Counted from the first letter of the stretch, positions 17,762 through 25,387 are shown. The stretch: 33,131 nt of DNA from Erysipelotrichaceae bacterium (GCA_900754715.1 CAAEDX010000009.1:1-33131); one strand, 5' to 3'. Program-made: numbers and translations. The notes: generated by a model not told the origin, from the letters alone.

Positions 17762-17770
17762 ACGCGAAAG

Positions 17771-17797
17771 GACAGTCGTTTTCGGCTGTCTTTTTTT
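17771..17797 (+). terminator. Intrinsic terminator of the ilv operon
   Basis: GACAGTCG and CGGCTGTC (one T-G pair) form an 8-bp stem with a TTTT loop, followed by seven T. It begins ten bases after the ilvD stop. Confidence 0.92.
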
Positions 17798-17820
17798 CAT
17801 CAAAAGTTCAGAATGCGCAG

Positions 17821-17849
17821 TTTACAAAACAGGCACCACGCTTTAAGAT
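17821..17849 (+). promoter_or_regulatory. Promoter of the acidic lipoprotein gene
   Basis: TTTACA (17821-17826) and TAAGAT (17844-17849) are exactly 17 bases apart, just after the ilv terminator and 26 bases before the start codon. Confidence 0.7.
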
Positions 17850-17875
17850 AAAGATATTTGAAAGGCGGAAAAAAG

Positions 17876-18508
17876 ATGAGATGTAAGGGATTTCTTATCC
17901 TGGCGCTGGGCATGGCGCTGTGCGGCTGCAGCGAGACCCAGGAACAGCCGGCAGCGACGGCAGATTATGAGAGTTATGCGGCCGTGATCGCCCAGCTGGA
18001 TGAAGTGCAGAGCTATCGCGTGAGCACAGTGGCCAGAGAAGAAGACGATGGTGAAGATTACGACTATGAGGAGCGCAGCGAGACTCAGGTCAATGTGGGC
18101 GCAGAGGGAGACAGCGCGAGCGAGACGACGATGTCCTATCATGTGTATGAAGATGGGACGAGCAAGGATGTGACGTGCAGTTCCTCAGAGCTGGAAGGCA
18201 GCGATCAGGAGGGCAGCTGCGCGCTGGTGCATACGTATGAGAATGGCGTGCGCACCTACAGCGACGGCTATGAAGATGAGACGGCACAGCGCATGTCGCA
18301 GCAGTACTTCATGATGATGGAAAATCTGGAAGATGCGCAGTTCACCCTGGAAGGGGATACGTGGACGATCAGCGGGGAAAGCGATGCGGGCAATGCATAT
18401 ACCGCGACGCTGCGCGTCGACGCGGATGGCATGCCGAAGACCTTTACGTATGCCTATGACAGCCTGGGCTTGTCCATGGAGCGCACCGTGTCTGACATCG
18501 TCCGCTAG
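17876..18508 (+). CDS. Small acidic lipoprotein of unknown function
   Basis: A 210-residue predicted lipoprotein. The signal peptide MRCKGFLILALGMALCGC ends in a good lipobox (LCGC), so Cys18 should be lipidated and the protein displayed outside the membrane. The mature part is very acidic, with a run EEDDGEDYDYEE near residues 56-67. The C-terminal half has alternating hydrophobic and polar residues suggesting beta strands, and a DADGMPKTFTYAYD segment that recalls LolA/LppX-like lipoproteins; I cannot assign a family. The ATG at 17876 follows AAAGGCGG at 7 bases; a TTG at 17858 would spoil the signal peptide. It has its own promoter and appears monocistronic. Confidence 0.8.
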   Translation: MRCKGFLILALGMALCGCSETQEQPAATADYESYAAVIAQLDEVQSYRVSTVAREEDDGEDYDYEERSETQVNVGAEGDSASETTMSYHVYEDGTSKDVTCSSSELEGSDQEGSCALVHTYENGVRTYSDGYEDETAQRMSQQYFMMMENLEDAQFTLEGDTWTISGESDAGNAYTATLRVDADGMPKTFTYAYDSLGLSMERTVSDIVR

Positions 18509-18599
18509 ATATTAACACGATCTTTACAGAAACTTAACAGAGGAAAGATGTTTTCCAGACAAAGATACGGTATCATCAATGCAGATCCCTGGAGATGAT

Positions 18600-19004
18600 A
18601 TGATGAGACATTTGGCTTTGATCTGGTGCAGCGAAGCAGTGCGCTATCTCTTTTTCGGCGCCTGCACGACGCTGGTGAACATCCTCTGTTTTTCTTTGCT
18701 TACCCACTGCGGCCTGCATTATCAGCCTGCCAATGTGCTGTCATGGGTCGCGGCGGTCAGCTTTACTTTCATCACCAATAAGTATCTGGTGTTTCACAGC
18801 CGCCGCGAAGCGTCATGGCGCGGGGAGCTGGTGCGCTTTTTTGCCGCGCGCATCGCCACGCTGCTCATGGAGCTGGCATTGATGCAGCTGTTCGTGGAGA
18901 TGCTTTGCTGGGAGATGACGTTGTCCAAGCTTTTGGTCCAGGTGCTGGTCATCGCCGCCAACTATCTCCTCAGCCGCTTCCTCATCTTCGTGAGAAAAGA
19001 TTGA
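18600..19004 (+). CDS. GtrA-like membrane protein
   Basis: A 134-residue protein with four hydrophobic helices, of the GtrA family (PF04138). It includes the conserved VRYLFFGACTTLVNILCF opening and the NKYLVF and ANYLLSRFLIF segments. Family members are thought to flip undecaprenyl-phosphate-linked sugars across the membrane for glycosylation of O-antigen, teichoic acid or other surface polymers. Two adjacent ATG codons follow GGAG at 5 and 8 bases; I take the first. Its functional partner, a GtrB-like glycosyltransferase, lies about 2 kb downstream on the other strand. The stop codon overlaps the -35 box of the next gene. A GATAC-G-GTATC palindrome (18564-18574) lies just upstream and may be regulatory. 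Confidence 0.88.
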   Translation: MMRHLALIWCSEAVRYLFFGACTTLVNILCFSLLTHCGLHYQPANVLSWVAAVSFTFITNKYLVFHSRREASWRGELVRFFAARIATLLMELALMQLFVEMLCWEMTLSKLLVQVLVIAANYLLSRFLIFVRKD

Positions 19005-19029
19005 CAGCGAAGACCTCGCTCATTATAAT
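19001..19029 (+). promoter_or_regulatory. Consensus promoter of the marR-yczE pair
   Basis: TTGACA (19001-19006) and TATAAT (19024-19029) are both perfect and 17 bases apart, a full sigma-A consensus. The -35 box overlaps the gtrA stop codon. So strong a promoter usually needs a repressor. Confidence 0.92.
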
Positions 19030-19031
19030 TA

Positions 19032-19045
19032 GTTTGAATTCAAAC
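19032..19045 (+). promoter_or_regulatory. Palindromic operator, probably bound by the MarR protein
   Basis: GTTTGAATTCAAAC is a perfect 14-bp palindrome two bases after the -10 box, over the expected transcription start. MarR proteins typically bind such AT-rich palindromes and repress their own operons. The regulator is encoded 18 bases further on. Confidence 0.8.
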
Positions 19046-19062
19046 AAAAAAGGAGGGACGAG

Positions 19063-19488
19063 ATGCTGGAAGAAGAATTGCATTTTCAATTGCTGAGGAG
19101 CTTTCATTTCAGCAACCGCGCCATCGTGACGCAGACCTCCCGGCTGCAGCTGATGCCGGGACAGCCGAAGATCCTGCTGTATCTGCTTGAGCATGATGGC
19201 GCGATGGCCAGGGAGATCACCGAGGGATGTGTGCTGGACAAATCGACGGTGACCTCGCTGCTGGCCAGGATGGCGCAGCAGGCACTGATCGTCCGCCGTC
19301 CGCATGCGCGCGACCGGCGCGCTGCCATGATCTGTCTTACGGAAAAAGGGCGTGCGCTCGCCGAAGAGGTCCATGTCATCTGTCAGCGCAGCGATGAGCG
19401 GGCGCTGCGCGGCATCACCGTACAGGAGCAGCAGACGCTGATGCGTTTGCTCAGACAGGTCAGCGCTAATCTGGAGGAGCCGGCATGA
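19063..19488 (+). CDS. MarR-family transcriptional regulator
   Basis: A 141-residue winged-helix regulator of the MarR family. Helix-turn-helix segments are visible in AREITEGCVLDKSTVTSLLARMAQQALI, followed by a wing RRPHARDRRAAMICLTEKG, matching the family's conserved DxRRxxxxLTxxG pattern. The N- and C-terminal helices would form the dimer interface. It follows an AGGAGGGACGAG ribosome binding site and a promoter with a perfect palindrome, so autorepression is very likely. The next gene, a YczE-like membrane protein, overlaps by four bases and is probably its main target. MarR regulators often respond to phenolic or other small toxic compounds, but the ligand here is unknown. Confidence 0.93.
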   Translation: MLEEELHFQLLRSFHFSNRAIVTQTSRLQLMPGQPKILLYLLEHDGAMAREITEGCVLDKSTVTSLLARMAQQALIVRRPHARDRRAAMICLTEKGRALAEEVHVICQRSDERALRGITVQEQQTLMRLLRQVSANLEEPA

Positions 19489-20135
19489 GCCGCCAGATCG
19501 AAAGGCTGTTCTGGTTTTCGGCCGGGATCCTCATCAATTCCTTTGGCATCGTGCTGATCACCAAAGGAGCCTTAGGCACTTCGCAGATCTCCAGCATCCC
19601 GTATGTGCTCAGCCTGCAGGTGCCTTCCATCAGCTTTGGCATGTTCTCGTTCATCATGAACATGGTGTATATCGTCTTGCAGGCGTTGCTGCTCAGAAAG
19701 CAGTTCAAGCTGTTCCAGCTGCTGCAGATCGTGGTGAATGTCGTGTTCAGCGCCAGCATCGATGTCTTCATGGCGATGCTTTCGTTCTATGCGCCGCAGC
19801 AGCTCTTCACCCGGGTGCTCAGCGCCATCACCGGCTGCATCGTGCTCGCTTTCGGCATCAGCGTCGAAGTGGCGCCGGATCTGATCATGGTGCCTGGTGA
19901 AGGCATCGTCGCTGCCATCAGCAAAGTCAGCGGATGGCGCTTCGGCAGTGTCAAGGTCGCGTTCGATGTGACGCTCATCCTCATCGCGGCGTTGCTGTCA
20001 TGGCTGTTTTTCGGCAATATCGTCGGCGTGGGCGTCGGGACGCTGCTCTCTGCCGTCAGCGTCGGCCAGTTCGTCAATCTCATCAACCGCCATGTGCCGC
20101 TGCTTCAGCATATCCGGGCACTGGCCGAAGAATAG
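19485..20135 (+). CDS. YczE/YyaS/YitT-like integral membrane protein
   Basis: A 216-residue polytopic membrane protein, with about five hydrophobic helices, of the YczE-like family. The conserved opening is RLFWFSAGILINSFGIVLIT, then KGALGTSQISSIPYVLS, and a VPGEGIVAAIS motif occurs later. These proteins have no firmly established molecular function; a transport or membrane-accessory role is guessed. The ATG overlaps the marR stop (ATGA), so translation is coupled and MarR control is expected. A GNAT acetyltransferase gene starts 14 bases downstream and may be in the same transcript. Confidence 0.85.
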   Translation: MSRQIERLFWFSAGILINSFGIVLITKGALGTSQISSIPYVLSLQVPSISFGMFSFIMNMVYIVLQALLLRKQFKLFQLLQIVVNVVFSASIDVFMAMLSFYAPQQLFTRVLSAITGCIVLAFGISVEVAPDLIMVPGEGIVAAISKVSGWRFGSVKVAFDVTLILIAALLSWLFFGNIVGVGVGTLLSAVSVGQFVNLINRHVPLLQHIRALAEE

Positions 20136-20149
20136 AAAGGGTGTCATTT

Positions 20150-20620
20150 ATGAAGATCAGAAGAGCGCAGATCAAGGATATGGAACGCATCGATGAGCTG
20201 CTCATGCAAGTGGCGATGGTCCATCACCGCGGCCGTCCGGATCTGTTCAAGTATGGAACAAGAAAATATACCGATGAGCAGCTGAAAGCGATCATCAGTG
20301 ATGATGAGCGGCCGATCCTGGCTGCGGTGGATGAAGAAGACCGACTGCTGGGCTATGCGTTCTGCATCTTCCAGCAGCACATTGGTGACAATATCCTGAC
20401 CGACATCAAGACATTATACATCGATGATCTGTGCGTAGATGAAAAACTGCGCGGCCAGCACATCGGTTCAGCGCTGTACGAGGCAGCCAAGCAGTATGCC
20501 AGAACACATGGCTGTTACAACCTCACGCTCAATGTGTGGAGCTGCAACGAAGCAGCGATGAAGTTCTACGAATCCTGCGGCCTGAAACCGCAGAAGGTCG
20601 GCATGGAGACCATATTATAA
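20150..20620 (+). CDS. GNAT-family N-acetyltransferase
   Basis: A 156-residue acetyl-CoA-dependent acetyltransferase. GNAT features are an N-terminal MKIRRAQIKDMERIDELL, the beta-4 strand YIDDLCVDEKLRGQHIGSALYEAA carrying the pyrophosphate-binding R/Q-x-x-G-x-G/A-like loop (RGQHIGS), and the C-terminal NVWSCNEAAMKFYESCGL, typical of protein or small-molecule N-acetyltransferases. The ATG at 20150 follows AAAGGGTG. It is 14 bases after the YczE-like gene, probably the last gene of the marR transcript, and a terminator-like hairpin follows about 65 bases later. Substrate unknown. Confidence 0.9.
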   Translation: MKIRRAQIKDMERIDELLMQVAMVHHRGRPDLFKYGTRKYTDEQLKAIISDDERPILAAVDEEDRLLGYAFCIFQQHIGDNILTDIKTLYIDDLCVDEKLRGQHIGSALYEAAKQYARTHGCYNLTLNVWSCNEAAMKFYESCGLKPQKVGMETIL

Positions 20621-20686
20621 AGAATGAGCCGCAGGAATCTGATCCGGTCCCTGTCAAGTGGACACATTAAATAAGTGAAATGAATT

Positions 20687-20719
20687 ACCCAATTGGCATC
20701 ATGCTGATTGGGTTTTATT
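20687..20719 (+). terminator. Terminator hairpin after the acetyltransferase gene
   Basis: ACCCAAT and ATTGGGT flank an inner GCA/TGC pair, followed by TTTATT. It lies in an AT-rich stretch that also holds TGTCAAGTGGACAC (20652-20665), which loosely resembles insertion sequence ends. Confidence 0.6.
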
Positions 20720-20808
20720 GTTTAAACATTCCGCATGGCGCAAGCCGCAGATATGATGGAAAAACATAGGAATGTATGTAATTACATGCTTAATATAGCT
20801 GAATTTAA

Positions 20809-21075
20809 AAGTTTATAATATTAGTATCGAAGTATTCGCTGGGGATGAAGCAAAAACTGAGATTGATCCAGGCAATCATGGAAAAGCCCAGATACATCAT
20901 CCTGGATGAACCGTTTGATGCGCTGGACAATCAGATGAAAGACATTGTGAAAGGTCTGCTGGATGAAGCGGTGCGGGAAGGTGCGACGCTGATCTTCACC
21001 AGTCATGAGCCAGACGCAAGGACATATGCGGATGTTGCTTTGCAGATCGAAAACCGGCAGCTGGAACTGCTATGA
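20809..21075 (+). pseudogene. C-terminal remnant of an ABC transporter ATPase
   Basis: This fragment encodes only the distal half of an ABC ATPase. YSLGMKQKLRLIQAIMEKP is an ABC signature region of the ABC-2 drug/export type, followed by Walker B YIILDEPFDALD and the H-loop TSHEPD. The Walker A half is absent: the frame closes at a stop near 20806, and the DNA before it is AT-rich non-coding sequence. An internal ATG at 20845 could in theory give a 76-residue product, but without Walker A it could not hydrolyse ATP. I therefore call it a decayed gene. The abrupt change in base composition just upstream suggests a deletion or insertion junction. It is convergent with the frameshifted glycosyltransferase gene. 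Confidence 0.75.
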
Positions 21076-21093
21076 TCATTCGCTGCAAGGCTT

Positions 21094-22064
21094 TTAATCA
21101 TGTGCTCTCGGTTTGGGATCATTGAGGATCTCCCGGATCAAATAACGGGGACGGCGTTTGACCTCAGTATATATCTTTCCAATGTATTCGCCGATGATCC
21201 CCATGCCCAGCAAGGTGATTCCTCCCAGCAGCCAGATGGAGCAGGACAGAAATGTCCATCCATCTACGGTCATCCCCATGCATTTGCGGATAACGCTGTA
21301 GGATATGGTCGCGATGCTGATGAGAAAGACGATGGTACCGATCAGACTGACCAGACGGATCGGCCGGACGCTGAATGAAGTGATGCCATCCCAGGCAAAG
21401 GCCAGCATTTTTTTAATGGGTATTTGGAGGTGCCGGCGCTGCGGCGCTGACGCGTATATTCCACGATATCGCTCTGATATCCGATCAGAGGGATCATGCC
21501 GCGAAGATAGAGATTGATCTCCGGGAAATGAGCCAGGTCCTGAAGGGCTTTGCGGGAAAGCAGCCGGCAGTCCGCATGGTTGTATACTGCTTCCACGCCC
21601 ATGCTGTGCTGCAGGCGGTAAAACAGCTGAGCAGACGTGCGCTTGAACCAGGAATCTTGTTCACGTGAGCTTCTGACCCCGTAGACGATATCATGACCTT
21701 GCGCATAGCTGTCCAGGAACAGATCGATCACAGCAATGTCATCTTGAAGGTCCGCATCCATGGAAACGGTAATATCCGCATAAGGCATGGCGCTCATCAG
21801 CCCGGCCAGCAGCGCGTTCTGGTGTCCGCGGTTGCGCGTCAGGTCTAAGCCGGCACAAAGGCTTTCCTGCTCATGGGCCTCTTTGATCAGCTGCCATGTC
21901 TTGTCTTTGGAGCCATCGTTGACAAACAATATCCGGCTGTTTTCCGCTATGCGCTGCCGGGCGATCAGCTGCTTCATCTTTACGCTCAGCGTCTGTATCG
22001 TGAGCGGAAGTACTTCTTCCTCATTGTAACAAGGGATGACAAGGTATAAGATCGGTGCTGACAT
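21094..22064 (-). pseudogene. GtrB-like polyprenyl-phosphate glycosyltransferase (GT2) with a frameshift
   Basis: The intact protein would transfer a sugar to undecaprenyl phosphate on the cytoplasmic face. The GT2 domain shows VIPCYNEEEVLP, FVNDGSKD and the DADLQDD motif; the C-terminal part has two membrane helices and ends GEYIGKIYTEVKRRPRYLI, as in GtrB/DPM1-like enzymes. The reading frame breaks at a run of seven A on the minus strand (plus 21408-21414), after TSKYPLKK. The rest continues in the -1 frame as MLAFAWDG and is fully conserved in character. One more A, or -1 slippage on A AAA AAA, would restore a 323-residue protein. The ATG at 22064 follows AGGAGG at good spacing. It may be a pseudogene, a phase-variable gene, a slippage gene or a sequencing error. 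Confidence 0.82.
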
Positions 22065-22095
22065 ATCGTTTTCCTCCTGTCGTTTCACTGCATTC

Positions 22096-22101
22096 AGTAT
22101 A
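22096..22101 (-). promoter_or_regulatory. Possible -10 box of the GtrB-like gene
   Basis: TATACT on the minus strand, about 32 bases before the start codon. No good -35 box is visible, so this is weak. A small TGCGG/CCGCA inverted repeat lies at 22107-22120. Confidence 0.35.
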
Positions 22102-22227
22102 ATCGATGCGGCATTCCGCAGTGTTTCATTATTGATAAGAAATGGTTAAGATTCTGTTAATTTCAGTAAAGGGGGATGAAGGATTGCGCCATTTCTGCTA
22201 AGGTGTACATGATGCGGAGGAGAGAAT

Positions 22228-23682
22228 ATGAAACAAAAGATATTTATGGTACTGAGCAGGATCTTTTTGATCCTCATGCTGCTCAGCATGGGATTTATTC
22301 TGATCGTTTCCGTGCAATGTTTTTTTGATGTCATCAGGACAAACGGGGTTTCCCTTGGTCTTGGGATATTGGCGCTGATCGGCTTGCTGGCGCTTGCCGC
22401 GCTTGAATTATATGCGCTTTATCGGCTGAGCAGGCGGGGAAAGGAAAAGCACATGATCTGGCTGTTGTTTCTGGGATCGTTGTTTCTTCATCTGCTGGTC
22501 ATCTTGTTTGCGGATACCCCGGTCGTTTCTGATTTTAAGATCCAGTGGCGTGCCGCTCAGCAGATATTGGCCCAGGACCACAGCTATCTCTCGCTGGCGT
22601 ATTTCGTCAATTGGAAGAATCAGCTTGGCTTCAGCATTTATGAGACCATGCTCGCTTCCTTATGGAACAGTCCATATTGCATTCAGATCGTCAACGCGCT
22701 GTGGAGCAGTCTCAGCGTCTTGTTCGTATTTCTGATCGGCAAAAGCCTGTATTCGATGAGAAATGCGTTCTGGGCCGCCTCGGTCTATGCGGTATCTTTG
22801 TTTCCATGCACATATGTCAGTGTGCTGATCAATCATATTCCGGCACTTGCGCTCATCTTGCTGGCAGTCTGGCTGTTGCTGTGCGCCCCTTTTCGTCATC
22901 AGGCGGTCAATGTGATCTTTGCCGGCGCGGCGCTGGCGTGCAGTGAGCTTCTGCGCCCGGAAACCATCCTGATCCTGGTGCCGTTCATCGTATGGCAGGG
23001 CTTTGTGTTTCTGAAAAGCAAAGGGAAAGGCATGATCATGGTCCTGGGCTCAGTGATCCTGCTGCTTGGCTCTTACGCCGGTGTGCTCCAGCTTGGAGAT
23101 GCCGCGGCGCGCGTGAGCGGGATCGCACCGCAAGGAGTAAAAAGCGAAGACCTGTATTATAAGTTTCTGGTCGGATTGAATCCTCATACGATGGGGCGGT
23201 TTTCAGCCTCGCTCATCCAGGAGCTCGAAGAGCTGCAGGAAACAGGCATGAGCCGTGAAGAAGCCGAATTGACGCTGCTGCAGGAAAAAATGCCGCAAGG
23301 GCCCGATCAGTGGCTGCGGCTGTTATCCAGGAAGAGCGCGGTCTTCTGGTGGGAACGCGATCTGAGCTGGTCGTTGCAAGGCCTGCATGAGCGCTATCCG
23401 ATCTCACAGGCCGACAGTCAGACACTGACGCTGCTGCTTGGCTGTCTGGATTCCTGTCAGTTTTTCTGGGTCTTCCTGACGCTGTTTGCCAGCTGGCGCA
23501 GCTTGTGGAGATCAGGATGCGCACAGCACAGGAAGCTGTTCATCCCCTGCATCTTCTTTACGATATTCTTTGTGTATCTGTGGATCGAAGTGCAGGCGCG
23601 CTATGTGTACGTTGCCCTGCCTTTCGTCTATATCATGATGGCAGGAAGCATTCCGATGCCAAACAAAAACCCTTCTGCGTGA
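22228..23682 (+). CDS. Polytopic GT-C-like glycosyltransferase (family 39-like)
   Basis: A 484-residue membrane protein with about ten to twelve hydrophobic helices. After the second to third helix, the external loop reads ADTPVVSDFKIQWRAAQQIL; an acidic residue here is the expected catalytic position in GT-C enzymes of the PMT/ArnT type. Such enzymes use polyprenyl-phosphate sugars on the outer face to modify surface glycans, lipids or proteins. It is divergent from the GtrB-like gene, which would supply the donor lipid, so it is a good candidate for the acceptor-specific third component of a Gtr system. The ribosome binding site GGAGGAGA precedes the ATG at 22228. The stop codon lies in the loop of a shared terminator. 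Family assignment is moderate; the acceptor is unknown. Confidence 0.75.
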   Translation: MKQKIFMVLSRIFLILMLLSMGFILIVSVQCFFDVIRTNGVSLGLGILALIGLLALAALELYALYRLSRRGKEKHMIWLLFLGSLFLHLLVILFADTPVVSDFKIQWRAAQQILAQDHSYLSLAYFVNWKNQLGFSIYETMLASLWNSPYCIQIVNALWSSLSVLFVFLIGKSLYSMRNAFWAASVYAVSLFPCTYVSVLINHIPALALILLAVWLLLCAPFRHQAVNVIFAGAALACSELLRPETILILVPFIVWQGFVFLKSKGKGMIMVLGSVILLLGSYAGVLQLGDAAARVSGIAPQGVKSEDLYYKFLVGLNPHTMGRFSASLIQELEELQETGMSREEAELTLLQEKMPQGPDQWLRLLSRKSAVFWWERDLSWSLQGLHERYPISQADSQTLTLLLGCLDSCQFFWVFLTLFASWRSLWRSGCAQHRKLFIPCIFFTIFFVYLWIEVQARYVYVALPFVYIMMAGSIPMPNKNPSA

Positions 23683-23700
23683 CTTGCAGAAGGGTTTTTA
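23670..23700. terminator. Bidirectional terminator between convergent genes
   Basis: CCCTTCTGC and GCAGAAGGG form a perfect 9-bp stem with a 7-base loop. It is flanked by five A on the left and TTTTT on the right, so it can terminate the GT-C gene on the plus strand and the pyrophosphatase gene on the minus strand. Confidence 0.93.
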
Positions 23701-25341
23701 TCATCCCGCAAAGTTGATGATGGCGCGGGAGAGCAGCGGTACGATCTGATTCTTGCGGGAGAGGATATCTTCCTGGAAGCTGTGCGCGCCATGCCGGTTG
23801 GGGAAGGCTTCGATCACGACTTCGCTGAGCGGGCCGGACGCATAGAAGACAGAGCCATTCTCCAGGATGCTGGTAAAGGCGACGACGAACAAGTCGAGCT
23901 CTTTGTCGATGGCAAAGCTGTTCATCTCCTGCTGCAGCTCATCTTCGATGCTGTGCACTTCGTCGACGGCCGAGATGATGACCTGGGCGATCATGACCTT
24001 GTGCGAATCGATCTGGAATGTCTTGACATCCTGGGTGATGAGCTCCTGCACGCTCTTCTGGGAGATGTTGGAGCTGACGCGGAACATCTCCGCGGCAAAG
24101 GCATCGATGTCCAGACCGGCGATATGTGCCAGTGTCTTGGCCAGGCCGATGTCCTTGGGCGTCGTGGTCGGCGAGCGGAATTTCAGCGTATCCGAAAGGA
24201 TCGCGCCCAGCAGCAGGCCCGCCACATTCTTGGGGATATCCATCTGGTTTTCCATATAGATAGAGGTGATGATCGAGGCCGTGGAGCCGATGATCTCATT
24301 GCGGAAAGAGATCGGCCGGCTGGTGGCGATGTCACAGATGCGGTGATGGTCGATGATCTCCAGCAGGTCCGCCTTTTCCACGCCTTTTACCGATTGCGCA
24401 TATTCATTGTGATCGACCAGGATCACTTGCTTGTTGCGATAATCGAGGATGTGATAACGCGAGAGATAGCCGCACAGATGATTGTTGTTGTCGATGACCG
24501 GATAGCTGCGGTAACGGCTCTTCAGCATCTTCTTGCCGACATCCTCCACAAATTCGTCCATATTGAAGCTGACCAGCGATTTTAACATGATCAGCCGCAC
24601 CGGCGGCGCGAAATACAGATAACGGGAAGTATTCATCGTGCCATGTCCAGAGATGATGATCGGACAGTGATGCGCCTTGGCCAGTTCGATGACTTCCGGG
24701 GCGATCTGCTTGGTCCACACGACGACCAGGATGCCGGCGCCTTTGCGGATCGCGGCCTTCTGCGCCTCGGTGTCATTGCCCAGCATGACGAGACGGTCGC
24801 GGATCTCGTAGTCAGCCAGCCCGGTCTCGGTCATGGCGATGATGCTCACTTTGCCATTGAAATGATATTCTTCATCGCGGTAAGCGAAAAAACCGCGGAT
24901 CGTCTTGGCGATATAATCCAGCGGGGTATCCTTGAGCAGCTGGATGGCGGCGGCGGTGTCACCCAGCCCGACGCGGGAGAGGTCGCTGCGGGTCACCATG
25001 CCCAGCAGCTGTCCCTTCTGATTGACGACGCCGTATGACTGCTTGTTGTTCTGCTTCATCAGCTGCAGCGTCTCGTAGATGGTCGTCTCCGGCGTGATGG
25101 TCAGCGGTGGATCCATGTCGATCTCTTTTATCGTGGCCCGGGCGTCCTCAAACAGCATCGGTTCCTCAAAGCCGAAACGCTCCAGCAGCCAGCGCGTCTC
25201 CGTGTTGATGGGCCCCAGCCGGCAGGGAACGGCATTGATGCCCTTGCGCCGCTGCAGCAGCGCGTAGGCGATGGCCGAAGCGATCGAGTCCGTGTCGGGA
25301 TGACGGTGCCCGGTAATGTACACAGTTTTTTGACGTTCCAT
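23701..25341 (-). CDS. CBS-domain family II (manganese-dependent) inorganic pyrophosphatase
   Basis: This cytoplasmic enzyme hydrolyses pyrophosphate, pulling biosynthetic reactions forward. The DHH domain begins with GHRHPDTDS (residues 11-19), is interrupted by CBS1 (about 70-130), a DRTGG domain (about 140-235) and CBS2 (about 235-305), and resumes with VDHNE (309-313) and DHH (331-333). The DHHA2 domain ends with SRKNQ (528-532), where most members have SRKKQ. CBS-PPases are known to be controlled by adenine nucleotides, and those with the DRTGG insert also by diadenosine polyphosphates. The ATG at 25341 follows GAGGAGG; ten further codons upstream are possible but unlikely. It is monocistronic with its own promoter and divergent from the glycan operon. 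Confidence 0.95.
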   Translation of the reverse strand: MERQKTVYITGHRHPDTDSIASAIAYALLQRRKGINAVPCRLGPINTETRWLLERFGFEEPMLFEDARATIKEIDMDPPLTITPETTIYETLQLMKQNNKQSYGVVNQKGQLLGMVTRSDLSRVGLGDTAAAIQLLKDTPLDYIAKTIRGFFAYRDEEYHFNGKVSIIAMTETGLADYEIRDRLVMLGNDTEAQKAAIRKGAGILVVVWTKQIAPEVIELAKAHHCPIIISGHGTMNTSRYLYFAPPVRLIMLKSLVSFNMDEFVEDVGKKMLKSRYRSYPVIDNNNHLCGYLSRYHILDYRNKQVILVDHNEYAQSVKGVEKADLLEIIDHHRICDIATSRPISFRNEIIGSTASIITSIYMENQMDIPKNVAGLLLGAILSDTLKFRSPTTTPKDIGLAKTLAHIAGLDIDAFAAEMFRVSSNISQKSVQELITQDVKTFQIDSHKVMIAQVIISAVDEVHSIEDELQQEMNSFAIDKELDLFVVAFTSILENGSVFYASGPLSEVVIEAFPNRHGAHSFQEDILSRKNQIVPLLSRAIINFAG

Positions 25342-25387
25342 GTTTCCTCCTCGATGCCATGAAGATGGCACCCCTTACATTGATTTC

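Noticed and set aside
20845-21075. Functional 76-residue ABC protein from the internal ATG
   Set aside because: It lacks Walker A and a credible ribosome binding site, and starts within the ABC signature motif.
21094-21408. Separate 104-residue membrane protein gene starting at the ATG at 21408
   Set aside because: The ATG arises within the homopolymer junction, has no ribosome binding site, and the sequence is the exact C-terminal part of a GtrB-like enzyme.
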